Assembly: GCA_038496675.1 (NCBI GenBank)
Contig: CM076653.1
Span: 21,256,476-21,320,475, forward strand
Length of the DNA stretch: 64,000 nt
Direction of reading: 5' to 3'
From: Rachycentron canadum
Lineage: Eukaryota > Chordata > Actinopteri > Carangiformes > Rachycentridae
This document shows positions 1 to 48,960 of the stretch, in pieces (within the stretch, counting starts at the first letter, position 1; the number at the start of each line of letters is the position of its first letter). The position numbers were made by a program, and so were the translations under genes. Below the pieces are notes generated by a model. The model was not told where the DNA came from, did not search any database, and worked only from the letters and a program-made list of their open reading frames with translations.

Positions 1-997
1 TACTGAGAGTCAATAACACACGAAGACACTTTAATTACCATCAGCCAGCTCAGATTAACTTTTATTGCCAGCTGGACAAGGAGACACACTCGAGTTTGAG
101 ATAGTTCACATCTCTGAATCCTGATCACAGAGGAAAGTTAATGTTAACATTTTTTGAATAAGCCTCTTTCTCACTAAAAAACAAGTAGGCATGACCAGGT
201 GTGTACTAGTTGATTTATTGATATAATGTGTGATGACCTGTGGATGTAAGAATACTTTACAGGCAACACAGATATTTAAAAGTTTTATTTATTTATTTAT
301 TGATATAATCATGTTCATTTCAATCACTGAGCATGATTTTATCACACTAAATGTCTAGTCAGCTATTATAGTTGGGTCTTTACCTTTTGGGTCATGTTAG
401 CATATTCAGCAATTGAAAACAAAACTTAGGGAAAAAATACAATACATACTGTGTGACACCAGACTAATTAGTTACAAGCAAAACCAGCTGGTTGCACTTA
501 GAGTGTAAAACTGAAAGAACAATTTTAATTGAGTGAGTTAACTTGTTTATTTCAATACCAAAATTAGTCACTTTGGAAAATTGAGAATTATTAGTGACTA
601 TCCACAAGCTGCTTGCTAACAATAGCCAATGTGATGTTAAATTAAAATTATATTAAAGCTGAAAGAAGTTGAATTTCAGAAGACTAGCTGTTGCCTCTGA
701 TTTGCAAATGGTAAAATAAACTGTATACAATATTGCATCTTTCCTAGCCAATGAAGAATACAGATAGAATAGTATTTTACTACTTTGTAGCAGCAACAAA
801 GCAAACTGAAAGAAATTCATCTTTAGTTGCAATTGTGGTAATTTTTTTTTTTGTACCACTGTACAATATACAGAGGAATTACTATGTAATAGAGCAAAAA
901 CATAAAAATGGGGACAAGAAAGGATTTCAGAAAGTGGAGGGACATGTCAACCATAGATAACAGTTCAGAGAAACTGCACCAAGCCTCCCACTCACGC

Positions 998-1009
998 GCA
1001 CACACACAC

Positions 1010-1045
<36 letters not shown>

Positions 1046-1057
1046 ACATACACACAC
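998..1057. repeat. (CA)n microsatellite
   Basis: Imperfect CA array with CG and TA interruptions, in a ulk4 intron. Confidence 0.95.
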
Positions 1058-1291
1058 TCCTACTAGTCTTTTGATGGTTGTGATATTAATACACAGACCA
1101 TTAAGTGGTGGACAACATCCTTTGTACTTTTCTTTCTCTGCCTTCAATGTAATGACCTCACACAGGCTCACTCAGCATTAGTGTTGTTTCTATGGTAATA
1201 TTAGTAATCATGCAAATTCATGCAATACAGATTCATGCCTAAATAAAGGCTTTGAAAGTTGCGGAGGTACATTTGTGTTCATGTTTGCAAA

Positions 1292-1295
<4 letters not shown>

Positions 1296-1343
<48 letters not shown>
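1296..1343. repeat. (TG)n microsatellite
   Basis: Near-perfect TG array of about 48 nt, in a ulk4 intron. Confidence 0.95.
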
Positions 1344-1344
<1 letters not shown>

Positions 1345-1689
1345 TCAAAGAAATCACTCAACAGCGTATTTCCATAGTAATCTGATCCTCTGACAGTGGT
1401 CTGTGTGGTTGATGCCCACTGAATTAATATAGCTCATTGTCTTTTCATTCAGTCCTTTCATTCAGTCTAATCTAAAAATATATCTGTTTTCAGATTTGCT
1501 GAATATTAAGTATGATTTCAGAGGAAAGGCTGAAATTGCTTTTATTGATACATTTTTTTTCCCTTTAATGAGAGAATATGGGACTAAATTAAACTATTGA
1601 TAATATTTATACTGTTCATCTTCAACAGTGAGTTTGAATATGAAAAGAAATATTGGCAGTAGTTTTACTGGTACATTTTCTGCAAGTTA

Positions 1690-1885
1690 ATTTTATCTCA
1701 CACTCCAACATGCCGAATGAGCACTTACTATGCACTTTCAGTCCTTACGCTAATTGAATAGATGTAGTACTTAGTACTTACACCAAGGTCTACTACTGCT
1801 CTGAAGCTTTAGTGATATCCCTCACTTTTAAGTCATTTTGGATAAAAGCATCTGCCAAATGAGTAAATGTCAATGTAAATGTAAT
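1690..1885 (+). repeat. teleost SINE/LINE 3'-tail remnant
   Basis: Contains a phrase of the type TTTTGGATAAAAGCATCTGCC followed by AAATGAGTAAATG and degenerate TGTAA units, common as the 3' tail of fish V-SINE-like or related LINE elements. The 5' part was not identified. The family assignment is from memory. Confidence 0.5.
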
Positions 1886-2078
1886 TTTCTACTGCTACAT
1901 AATTTCTGGCTGTTTCTACCTGAATTGTTTCATATCAATGGCACAGATACATTATCTACAGCCTGCACATAACACTAGGTTATAATTAATTCTGCCACAG
2001 TCTAGCATTCATTTACTATGGTAGTTAAACAAGTATTGTAGTAATCGTTAATGTGTAAATAATTTTGGTTTCTCAAAG

Positions 2079-33232
<31,154 letters not shown>

Positions 33233-34779
33233 TCAAAGACATTAAAACATGCTACTGATTAACAGTAACCTGTTTCTGAATCATCTGAAACTAGAGAAGA
33301 TCACAGTTTGAAAATCTCACATTTCATATCACTTGTCTTTAGATATTTATTTGTTAAATCTCTGGTCAATATTAAAACGTGGACTTGATATAAAATTAAT
33401 GTTTATGTAAATGAGTTTTTTATAAACTAGTTTTGAGCCGGTTTTGCTGTGACAGGCTCCTAAAAGGTTATAGACATGAGTGACTCTGACCGTGTGACCG
33501 TATCAGAGCATTCACACACGTCTCTCATCACATTTGCAAATTGGATCAATGACAGTAATAAATATTGCTCTGTCACTACAATAATTTGACAGCTCAATCA
33601 AAACATCCATCCAGTGTTCATCAGACTACGGGATTACAGCATGAGCATTAAAGACTGTCACAGGCGTCACAGCACTGGCCTCTGGGTTTGTCTAGACAGT
33701 TCCACTCAGTGTTTGTAGCTATAAAATGACACACTGCTCAGCTACTGCCACCTTTTCTCTTTTTTTCTTAATGCCATCACACACTCCAGCCGTCTTTTAT
33801 CAGGAGTTATGGTGCTCCACAAATGAGGGTGTTTTACTCTGCTTGCTGGAACAAGGACCAGAACTGAATCTCTACAAAGACAGGTCAGATGTTAATGGTA
33901 ATTTGACACAAATCACAACTTTGTGTTTCTATGCAAGTTAGGTCATTGTTGGATCTGACTAATACTTGTATTTAGGATCAGTAAAAATACCTTGTTGGTA
34001 CAATAGCAGGAATTGGTCATCAGAGTAATTTAATTTACCATTATAATGTCAGATTGAAAACATGGATGTTTTCTAACACGTTAGAGGCTGAATGAGGAGT
34101 TGAGACCAACACAGGTTTTGTCCTCCATGCAACATCATGGAGATGGAAACAAAAAACAATCTTGGACAGAGTTACAGTCACCAGTGGCAGGCTTTTAGTT
34201 CTTCACTCCAGGTTCTAATTTCATATGCAAATCTGACTAATCTCACTAAAGCTGCTGCAAATACAGCTGTCACAGTTCAGTTGTCTAATATCATCCACCC
34301 AGATAAACTAAAATATAGGAGACTCATTATGAGCAAGATAGCAAACAACTGGTTTCCTGCCAAACTGCAGGTCGCTGCAGGTGGATGTGGACACTTGTTT
34401 CACACAATCAGTTTTCTACCACTTGCAAACAATCTCGTTTGATGTGTAACTGACGTGGTTGTGGTCATCCGGTACCTTTGCTGTCCAGTGCCCTAATTCT
34501 GCCTATAAGAATTGAGCATTACCAAGATTTTACGTTGTTGTACGTCAGGCTGTGACTAATCACAACACCCTTTTAGTTGGGAATCAGCTCAACACTACAA
34601 ACTCCTGAGGAAGCTCTAAAATGTAGTTCTACCAAAGTCCATTTTTTTGTATGGATGTTGGGAGTCAGTAAATAAAAAAAAAAAAAAAACTTTAGGTTTT
34701 ATCACAACCAATGTCTTGCTGTACAACTTGTGTCCTCCTGGTTTTAGGTGTAGGTGAAATGAGACGTGGAGGCGTCCAG
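33233..34779. other. ulk4/ctnnb1 convergent 3' intergenic region
   Basis: AT-rich, no coding gene recognised. Probable ulk4 3' UTR lies at its left end, and an A17 run sits at 34674-34690. The open frame at 34137-34442 has no recognisable domain. Confidence 0.6.
33557..33562 (+). terminator. ulk4: candidate ulk4 polyadenylation signal
   Basis: AATAAA about 325 nt after the ulk4 stop. A 3' end near 33.58 kb would leave about 1.2 kb before the convergent ctnnb1 3' end. This is a motif only, with no transcript evidence. Confidence 0.4.
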
Positions 34780-35571
34780 GTGAAATGACAGTCCATTTTA
34801 TTATTTCAGAACACAGCAGGCTACAGCAACCAGCTCCTCCCACTACCCCATCCCTTAGTAACAGCAGACCAGTAAAAGCCCTCCTCCACCCCATCCTCAC
34901 AGCCACACCTATCCAGCTTAGGTCAGCTACACCCCCTTTGGAACAGCAAAGACACATCAGTGTCCACCTTTAAAGCAAGAAAATAGCTTGATATTTGGAC
35001 CATGATTTCCAATTCATGTTTTTATACAAAAGCTACACAATGTTACACTTGATCATCAGAATACAATTCAACTGATTAACTTTAGTGTTTGGACACCATT
35101 TAAAATGTGATCAGATTCTTTACTTGGATGGAGCATTACCACTAAAAAACTCAACACTATCAGAGACTTAAAATACAAGGGACTGCAAAAACAAGAGATG
35201 AGTATCATAATTCAGAATAATGAAAAAAGCAAACTAGGATCAGTTTGTACCATTACAGACTTAATGAAAATAGAATAAAAAAGTAACAACCAAAAGAAGT
35301 AAAAATGAAAAACAAAATACATAAAAAGGGTTTTTGAAAAATCAACCGTTAAGATCAAAATCCATGTGTCATGTCAGGATTTGATGTCAGCCCCCTGTCA
35401 GGCTGAGAGACCAGAACAGAACCGCACTTAAATCTTGTTTGTCCCAATGGAGTTCCCATAGACAGGAAACTCTGCTTGCTGTTGTTGAGTCATCTTCAGG
35501 CACTTTCTGAAACCCCGCCTCCTCCATATGGGCGAATCACAATGCAGGTTCATCCAGATCACATGATACAG
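34780..35571 (-). other. ctnnb1: ctnnb1 3' UTR exon 16
   Basis: Starts CTGTATCATGTG on the minus strand. Conserved stretches, recalled from the human 3' UTR exon, appear in order: a GCATTGTGATT block (about 35533-35543), TTTCAGAAAGTGCCTGA (about 35496-35512), and GAGTTTCC...TATGGGAAC (about 35452-35472). The 3' end is placed from the polyadenylation motif at 34797-34802 and is approximate. Confidence 0.7.
34797..34802 (-). terminator. ctnnb1: candidate ctnnb1 polyadenylation signal
   Basis: AATAAA on the minus strand, giving a 3' UTR exon of about 790 nt. A second AATAAA (35836-35841) lies inside the 3' UTR intron and would end transcripts that retain it. Confidence 0.5.
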
Positions 35572-35885
35572 CTGCAAAGGGAGGAGAGAGAAATGAGTGG
35601 AATAAAGGAAGAAGGAATGAGGAGAAAAACAGGCGGCGAGAGGAAGGAGACTGAGGAAGACCACACACACAGATCAAACACACCACATCACACAGTTTTG
35701 CAATTAGAAGCAGTGTGACCATGCAGCAGCCTCAGTGAGTAAATCCACTCTCCTCTCCCCTCAGCCATTTTATCCAGACAGAAAACATCCCCGCTGAGCT
35801 TTTACTTTTATATCTTGCCTGGGAAATGGCTACCATTTATTCCAGCTAACAAAGGGCTACAGACTGAGAGTGACGATATTCTTAC
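35572..35885 (-). other. ctnnb1: ctnnb1 3' UTR intron
   Basis: On the minus strand a strong donor TACTAG/GTAAGA lies 36 nt after the stop, and a strong acceptor CTCCTCCCTTTGCAG ends at 35572. I recall that human CTNNB1 has an intron at the same place, with a similar TTTAG/GTAAGA donor. The short distance from stop to donor would not be expected to trigger nonsense-mediated decay. Confidence 0.75.
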
Positions 35886-35921
35886 CTAGTAGAAAGTGTA
35901 GTGTAATGTTGGTCTTGGTAT

Positions 35922-42171
<6,250 letters not shown>

Positions 42172-42184
<13 letters not shown>

Positions 42185-42222
42185 GTTCCTTTCTCAAACC
42201 ACGACCGACACAGCTTCCTGAT
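42172..42222 (-). CDS. ctnnb1: ctnnb1 exon 2 (start codon)
   Basis: Acceptor ctgtttcag and donor GTGAGTTT. A 38-nt 5' UTR precedes ATG at 42184-42182, then M-A-S-Q plus one base. The tiny coding part before the intron is as in other vertebrate beta-catenins, and it decides the start. Confidence 0.95.
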
Positions 42223-45200
42223 CTGAAACAGAGAACAAAGACCATTTAGTCAACATGACTTTGTAGCACTTCACCTTCCCTCCACCCTGCTCACTGTCAG
42301 TCCTTTCATTTCAAGCAGCAGCCATTTAAAATCAGTCAAGTTTCAGGCAGAAAAACGGACTTGTAGAAATTAGCAGCAGTGTTTGTTAAAAAGAAGCCCA
42401 GACAAGTGACTTTCCAGGGCCTTCTTTCCTTTCCTGCCTCCTCCCTTTTTTGGATTTCCTCCTCTCTTCAAGTCAGCCATGCAAACAGCAGCAGCTCACA
42501 CACAAAGCCACCATTAAGTGTAGCAGCTAGCAACTATTTAGGTGAGGACGGACAGGGGAAGTCGAGCACTGGGTGGAAAGAAAAGAAGCAGGAGGAGGGA
42601 GGAGGGCATACACATTCCTGTGCTGGCTTTGAAGCTAAAACCACACTCTGCAGGAAAGCAAACACTAGCAATGGAGGGAGAGAGCAAGTGAGAGAAAATT
42701 GAAAAAGGTATTTTCAATGCATACGCAAATCTATATGTTTTGACAGTGACACCCAAAAACATGAAAGGGGGAAAAATGTAGAAGAAAATCGAAGCTAAAA
42801 CGAGACACAAGCAGAGGCTGTGGATCCGTAGTCAGGAAGCCTTTTATCAAACCCTTTCAAAAGTATCTGTGGTGGAACCAAGCCAAATGCTAGCGGAAAA
42901 TGTAGAGCAAACCCTTTACTTGTACATCCAAACATACCAGTCTGGACATGTAAGAATAAAGAAACACACTGATGGTAAATAAGGGCCTAACAAAAAATGA
43001 ATCACAGATTTCTACTATACCAGAGAAAAGTGTCAAATTGGCAAGATACAGTTTTCCTGCAGTGAACTTGCGCAGTGAAAACCATAGACCTGCTGTCACG
43101 TTATGCTTTTCTATACATTTTTTCAAAAAACCTCTATGGTATTATATTGCATAGTGGAACCAAGTTTACACCGTGTGTGCCAAATAGTAACCAAACGAAA
43201 GTATCCAAATGTTAATCTTCTTCCCACAAATGGAAGATTATTTTTGAGTCATCACCACTGAATGTTAGTATGTTAGATTCACATTCAGAGCAGACACCGT
43301 CTGCCGGGAAGGCCTGATGCAACAGGTGTGCAGCTGTGTTACCGTTATAAGGTTAGATGTAGCAATTGACAGTGACAACTTTGATGTCAATGTCTGGGGA
43401 AAAAAAAAAAAAAAATGTAATGTAAAAATGGCAGTAAGATAAATTATTTGACAATGATACCTTTGTGTCATCAATCAGGGATGCTTGCACAATTTTGGAG
43501 GGCCATGATCTGCTTGATTACATTGTACTACACAATCACTTGCAGTGAAAGTTGGGTTTATCTAGTAATACAAAGGAAATACAGCCATCTACTAGATGAA
43601 TCATCGGGTCACCCTAAACATCAGTCAATAACGGTTTGGGAAAAAACATTTATCATGACCTCTCAAAAGTGCTGTTATATTTATCAACCTCTAGCCTATG
43701 ACAAAGTTAGGCCCATGTTAAAATCACAGATACCGGAGCGATATTTAGAATTGAGGGCTACCCTTTGTTTCCCTCTGACAGGACAATCTACCTCCAAACA
43801 CTGAATTTTAGAAGATATCGCACTCAGCTGCTCGCTGTGAACAAGCTGTCTGAAAATTAAATGAGGTGATCAACTTGATTGTTTTTGTTGAGAGAGTTGG
43901 GTCTTTTTCTATATCACAACAATACTGAGTGTCGTTTTCCTCCATTAAACCTTTTTGGCCAAAAGATTAAACTGTACATCGTGTGGCTTGTGCAGTGAAT
44001 TTAGCAGACAACAGCAAATAGATGTGATAAAGCCCATTGTCTCCCAGTTATTTAAACAAAAAAAAAATGTATATATATATATTTTTCCACTTTAGATAAC
44101 ACTTAAATTTAGATTTTTCAAGGAATATCATTTTGAATGTTGGCAACCATTTATGAAAAGTGACTGGGTGTGTAAGTATCTGCCAAGGATTTAACACACA
44201 CACTGCTTAAGGAGCTAATGCTCACAAATACCTTACAAAATCGCCCACAGATTTAGACATTGCAGGTTTAATTGTTGATTCTAGGCGACTGTTATCCCCA
44301 AAAGACTCCACAATGCAAGTTGTCCAAAATAAAAATACAACTGAATCAAATGAAAATGATAAAGCCAAAAGACAAGGCCTACCAAACGAAATGGACATGC
44401 AGAATATCACAGAAATCTGGCACATAGTGGTTTAAAAAAAAAAAAAAAAAAAAATCTGATACAAGTGCCAAATGTGTAGGAGTTTGTGGCATTAAAAAGC
44501 TGCCAATATTCAAATACAACCAAGGACAGCTAAACTACAGCTCTGAATTACCCCCCCTCCCCTCACAGCCACGCCATCCAGCTCAGCTGTGTCATTAAAA
44601 CACAATCTTGAGTCAGGCTCCAAAACTGCTGCTTCTAACCACAAACGCACCAACTCAAATTCACTGTTCACACGCCATCCTCCAGAGCTTTGCAGGCCTG
44701 CCCTCACATAACCTAGCCCTGTCCTAATGGGAGCCATATGTCCCGTAGAAGGCCGCATAAAAATCAAACATACAATCAAAGCGCACAGTGGAACCATTTA
44801 TCATTCATGCTGTTGGAAAATGTGGTCCTTTACATCTGGCTTTGGAAACTGAGCCGATGATAGTTTTTTGATGTCTAAACAAGAAAAGTCTGGTCTCCAA
44901 TTGAGAGGCACAAATGGCAGCCTTACCATAAAGTCAGCCTCTATGCGTTAACACAAAAAAACTCATTACAATAAGAGCTCCTAGATATCAGGCTAGCAGC
45001 CTGACCACAAAAATCTAAACGAGGGGGTTCTTTGAAGCCTGATGTGAAATCCAATATGTAGAGTTGTGCCTGGTCCAGTTGAAGCCATATAAGTGAAACC
45101 AGATGACTAATGAGTGACACACATAAGTCAGAGTCAGATGGTTGTCTTTTGCAGTAAAAGTGGGACCAATTGAAGTATATACACTAAAGAGGAGCTGAAG

Positions 45201-47534
45201 CGAAGAAGGAAGTCACACGTTTGGATAAAGCCATCACACTGGTATCTTCTTTCTTGGCACACACACACACGTGAATGTAGAAAGCTATACGAAGTGAAAT
45301 GTAACCGCAGCATTTCCATCCCAAATCAACACTCAAAATGACAGACTTGCAGCTCAGGCACAGAGCTGGATGGCCAGCCATACTGTACTTCAATCTGTTA
45401 CACTGCCCTGAATATAGTAAGACAAAAACTGCTGTTAAAATAGAGAGCCAGATTTCATTAATCTGTCAATGCTAAACATGAAAAAGTAACAGATCATCAA
45501 GATGAACAGAACCATTCAGTTAGGAGATCGTTTTACCACTACCTCTTATGGAGAACACAACTACACTCAGAGAGCTGGACATAGCACAGGGAACCTCAGC
45601 CATTGGAACCGAGGATTCCCCACATGCATCTCTTGCTAAATTGCATAGGGCTTCTCAATCAAACTTAGGCTTAATGATTGACAAATATCATGAAACAATG
45701 CAAGTTTAATTCCCACAAATGAAATGCAACACGACCAGATTATTACAGCTCCATCGGTCACACAATATAGTCTGGTATGCCTTTAGAGTTTAACCCAATT
45801 ATCTAAAAACATCAACAACCAGCTAAGCACGCATGAAAGAAATCTCTAAGCTATGTGGGAAATGTAGCATTCCTAAAAAGCTTCAAGCAGGAGAGAAAAG
45901 GGGCATTCACACAAAAGAAAATGCCACTGCTACATTGTTACCCTTTGAGTGTCATATCTCTCATTTCATTTTTAGTTTGTGGAAAGCAATCACAGTAAGG
46001 CGCATCCATTGATGGAATTTGCAACACCTAAGCACATCTAAATGCTCAAATCCTATTTCTGAGCCGCAAAAACAGCCACTCTGTCAGCAAATCTGAGCCA
46101 GACTGTCAAAATAAATTCTGGAGAGCCTCACTATTTACTTTGTGTAAAGAGGACAGTATGATATTGTTAAAAAAAAAAAAAAAACTCAATTGCAGTATGG
46201 AACCCATGTCCATTAATTGCATTTCACTCATTTACCCTGCAGACCCCAGAGCTAAATTTTATCTTCCCATCATGTCATTACATTTAAATAATTAATGCAA
46301 AATTAATTTGTTAGAGGTAATATACAGTCCTTGAGTAAAAGAAAAAAATCTTTGAGAACAGGACATGAAAAGAGCCAAACCCATCTAAACACATCCTGCA
46401 CAGCTAATTTTATTCCCAAGTGTCTAAAAACAGCGGGTTCAATACATCCATACAAGAGGACGACCCAAACAAGTTGTATTATCGGTACAAGCAGAGAGAC
46501 AGGAGCTGCCACAGGCTTCAGTGTTAGCCACGTAATGTGCAGGGTCAGCAACACTCACTGCTGGCTGCCAACAATACAATGGGCTCAATGCCTGCAGCCG
46601 CTGCAGTGTTTGGTCTGTGCCTCAACCGCACAATGTTGGAATGCCTATGGAGAAACAGGAGCCCCCGGAAATATCCACACAACTTCCACAGCATCACGAC
46701 TTTCCCCTCGTTTTATCCAATAACTGTCAATCTGGATGGAAAAAATAAGATTGCATTGATTGACAGTGGTTTAAAATAAATAAATGAAATCATGTTTATT
46801 GTCCAATAAAAGTCGATTACTTGGGATCTTATCAGTAGGCGCTAAACTGAGCATTTGTTAACACAAAGTGATAAAGCTTTTCCTCCTCCCCATGAGGACT
46901 AGTGATTTTAATCAGAAATGCATTACTCAAGAATCTAAATTAGCATCACCATTGTTGTTATTTGATTTAAATATCTGCCTCGGACCTTCTAGTAGTTTAC
47001 AAATCACCATCTAAATGCGGAGAGGAAAACTGCAGTATTAGTTGATGGTAATACCACGGCGGTCCTTCTGCGAGTGGATTACCTCAAAACATGCCACTAC
47101 CGGTGTCGCATGTAGCCCACGCTTCCGTTGTAAATACCTGGATGTGCTGTTGAAGAAAATTTCGCTGACAGGATGAGTTTTGTCTTTTTTTTTTTTCTTC
47201 CATTGTGCAATCTGAGCGGGGATTTCACCGAGGGACGCACAAAGAAGAATAAACAATGTATGTTAATTCCTTCTAAAACCAGGAGTCAAAGACAATGTGG
47301 GGATTTGTAGGGCATGAAAATACCAGACTCCTGATATTAGTCCAGTATTCGTGTTAAAAAGTCGTTCCTAAACAAACTACTTCAGATACAGAGCTTCGGA
47401 GACTGAGACAATCTGGAGGCGCCGGATGAGATGTCAACATCCTCCAGTCGCAGTTTAATCTCCCACATATTTCTCTGAATTTCTATTTCCGATGCAACCA
47501 AAACATGATCAATGACGTGTGAAAAAATAAAAAG

Positions 47535-48524
47535 CTTTGATCTTAACACATCAGCACCACGTCGTCTTGCGCCATTTAAACCACAGAAAGCAGCAGCAGC
47601 AGCAGCAGCAGCAGCCACCACGCCGAGCAGCGGGGGATCCAACTTTCCTGCAGGGTGACCCGCCTGTGCCTCACTCCAGCAGCCACACAGTCACACCTCT
47701 GGCTGTGCACCGTGTAAAAACACACACACACACACACACACAACAGAAAAAAAATAAACACCAAATATAACATGTAATAAGACTTATGAGACGCTGCTGC
47801 CCTTGTTCTCCACAGCTCCTAGCTGCCCCTGACTTTTCTTGCTCCAACGCCACTGACTCAAATTTCACACTCTGGCTCCTCCTCGTCTTCCTCCCGGAGC
47901 GCAGCAGCTGGGAGGAATTTGTCGGTCTTTGTTTAAAAGGACGAGTGGAAAACACTCTCACGGACACTTAACCTGAAACTAACCTGAATATAAACCGTTG
48001 ACATACGTTTAAAGCGAATCCGCCATCAACGAGCTCCGTCTAGCATCAAAGTTTCCAGCAGTTTTGAGTTTTGTGAAGTTCAAACTAAACTTGGGGAGAA
48101 ATGTTTGCGTTAAGGCTCAACTTGGCCAACGGCAACTAACGTCCGTTTTTTAACGTTAAACGGTCCATGTGGCCACAGCAGACCCGGGATCCCGGGCTCA
48201 CACGCCTGGGTCATCAGCCCGTGTTAACTTGTGGTCTGTGGAGCCACACCAGCTGCAAAAACAACCGAGCAAAAGGCGAAACTCAAGTCGAGCAAACATG
48301 AGTCAGAATAGTCCAGCGGCACAACTGGGCTAACGGTGGTTAGGCTAACTAACCCGGGCTATCATTAGCTAACGGTAACTATTCAAACAAGCGAGGACAC
48401 AACATCGGAAATCCCGATTAAGATTTGCCCAATAAACTGGAGGGCGATGAAAACCATCGCACATAGCTACCTATAGATAACAACACCGATCCAAATTAGA
48501 CAAGGCAAAGCAGTGATATCAAAG
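47535..48524. promoter_or_regulatory. cluster of three TCF/LEF core motifs
   Basis: CTTTGAT at 47535-47541 and ATCAAAG at 48045-48051 and 48518-48524, within 1 kb at the 5' end of ctnnb1 intron 1. Only motif matches are seen; binding is inference. Confidence 0.35.
47589..47615. repeat. (AGC)9 trinucleotide repeat
   Basis: AGC/CAG array of about 27 nt in ctnnb1 intron 1, inside the CpG-rich region. Not coding. Confidence 0.9.
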
Positions 48525-48747
48525 TCAATGATTTTCGTCAGTAAAACGTGTATGCTCCCATAAAGGCGGTGTCTGGCAGATCCCAAATATCTGCCGTGAA
48601 AGCAGCTGGCTCGCTAGCTGCGGCAGCAGCATCCCCCGGCCGGCCCGCACACAACAACCCGTTTCCATTCCTGCTGGTATTCAGGGAGAGCCCGGCAGGA
48701 AAAGAGGGAGAAACTGAGTGGAGCCGAGTTTGAATGTTGAAGCCTAC

Positions 48748-48905
48748 CCTTGTTAACACAGCAACTCCGTCCACTCGGATCCTAGAGAGTAAAAACCACT
48801 TAGAAATGGAAAAAGTCGAGGAAAATGTGAAGGCGAGCGTCAGCGGGGAGCCCTCGTCCACTCCCTCCGCAGTCAGTCGACGTTAACTTTGCCCGAGCAG
48901 CAGAG
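48748..48905 (-). other. ctnnb1: ctnnb1 non-coding exon 1
   Basis: On the minus strand a donor ACAAGG/GTAGGC ends the exon at 48748. A TATA element about 30 nt upstream of position 48905 suggests the start there. The sequence is GC-rich 5' UTR with no ATG that continues in frame. The 5' end is inferred from TATA spacing. Confidence 0.65.
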
Positions 48906-48960
48906 ACTGGGAAATGTAAGATGGCGGCGCATTTATATAGACCGCAGAACACCTTCAGTC
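48906..48960 (-). promoter_or_regulatory. ctnnb1: ctnnb1 core promoter (TATA box plus YY1-type motif)
   Basis: Reverse complement of 48931-48939 reads TATATAAAT, a good TATA box in the orientation of ctnnb1. Between it and the inferred start, the plus strand carries AAGATGGCGGCGC (48918-48930), the YY1 consensus. The surroundings (48.2-48.9 kb) are CpG-rich. I recall that human CTNNB1 also has a GC-rich TATA promoter. Confidence 0.65.

Larger units (their letters stand above)
1..2078. other. ulk4 intron (left edge of window)
   Basis: AT-rich, no coding exon recognised. It holds a CA repeat (about 998-1057), a TG repeat (about 1296-1343) and, at about 1810-1885, a SINE/LINE-like tail. All ORFs are short and without family resemblance. 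Confidence 0.6.
42223..48747. other. ctnnb1 intron 1 (6.5 kb)
   Basis: AT-rich on the left, CpG-rich towards 48 kb. It contains an A21 run (44434-44454), an AGC repeat (47589-47615), a CA array (47719-47742) and three TCF/LEF cores (47535, 48045, 48518). Open frames such as 46331-46723 show no domain. No coding exon seen. Confidence 0.65.

Noticed and set aside
34137..34442. 101-codon frame between ulk4 and ctnnb1
   Set aside because: No family resemblance; lies in 3' intergenic DNA.
35836..35841. Minus-strand AATAAA as the main ctnnb1 polyadenylation site
   Set aside because: It lies within the inferred 3' UTR intron and would give a UTR under 120 nt without the conserved exon 16; kept only as an alternative.
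43448..43804. 118-codon plus-strand frame in ctnnb1 intron 1
   Set aside because: No recognisable motif and no splice or promoter context; treated as chance.
46303..46779. Overlapping frames of 80-130 codons in ctnnb1 intron 1
   Set aside because: No domain, no family resemblance, frames on both strands overlap; chance in less AT-rich DNA. A lncRNA cannot be excluded.
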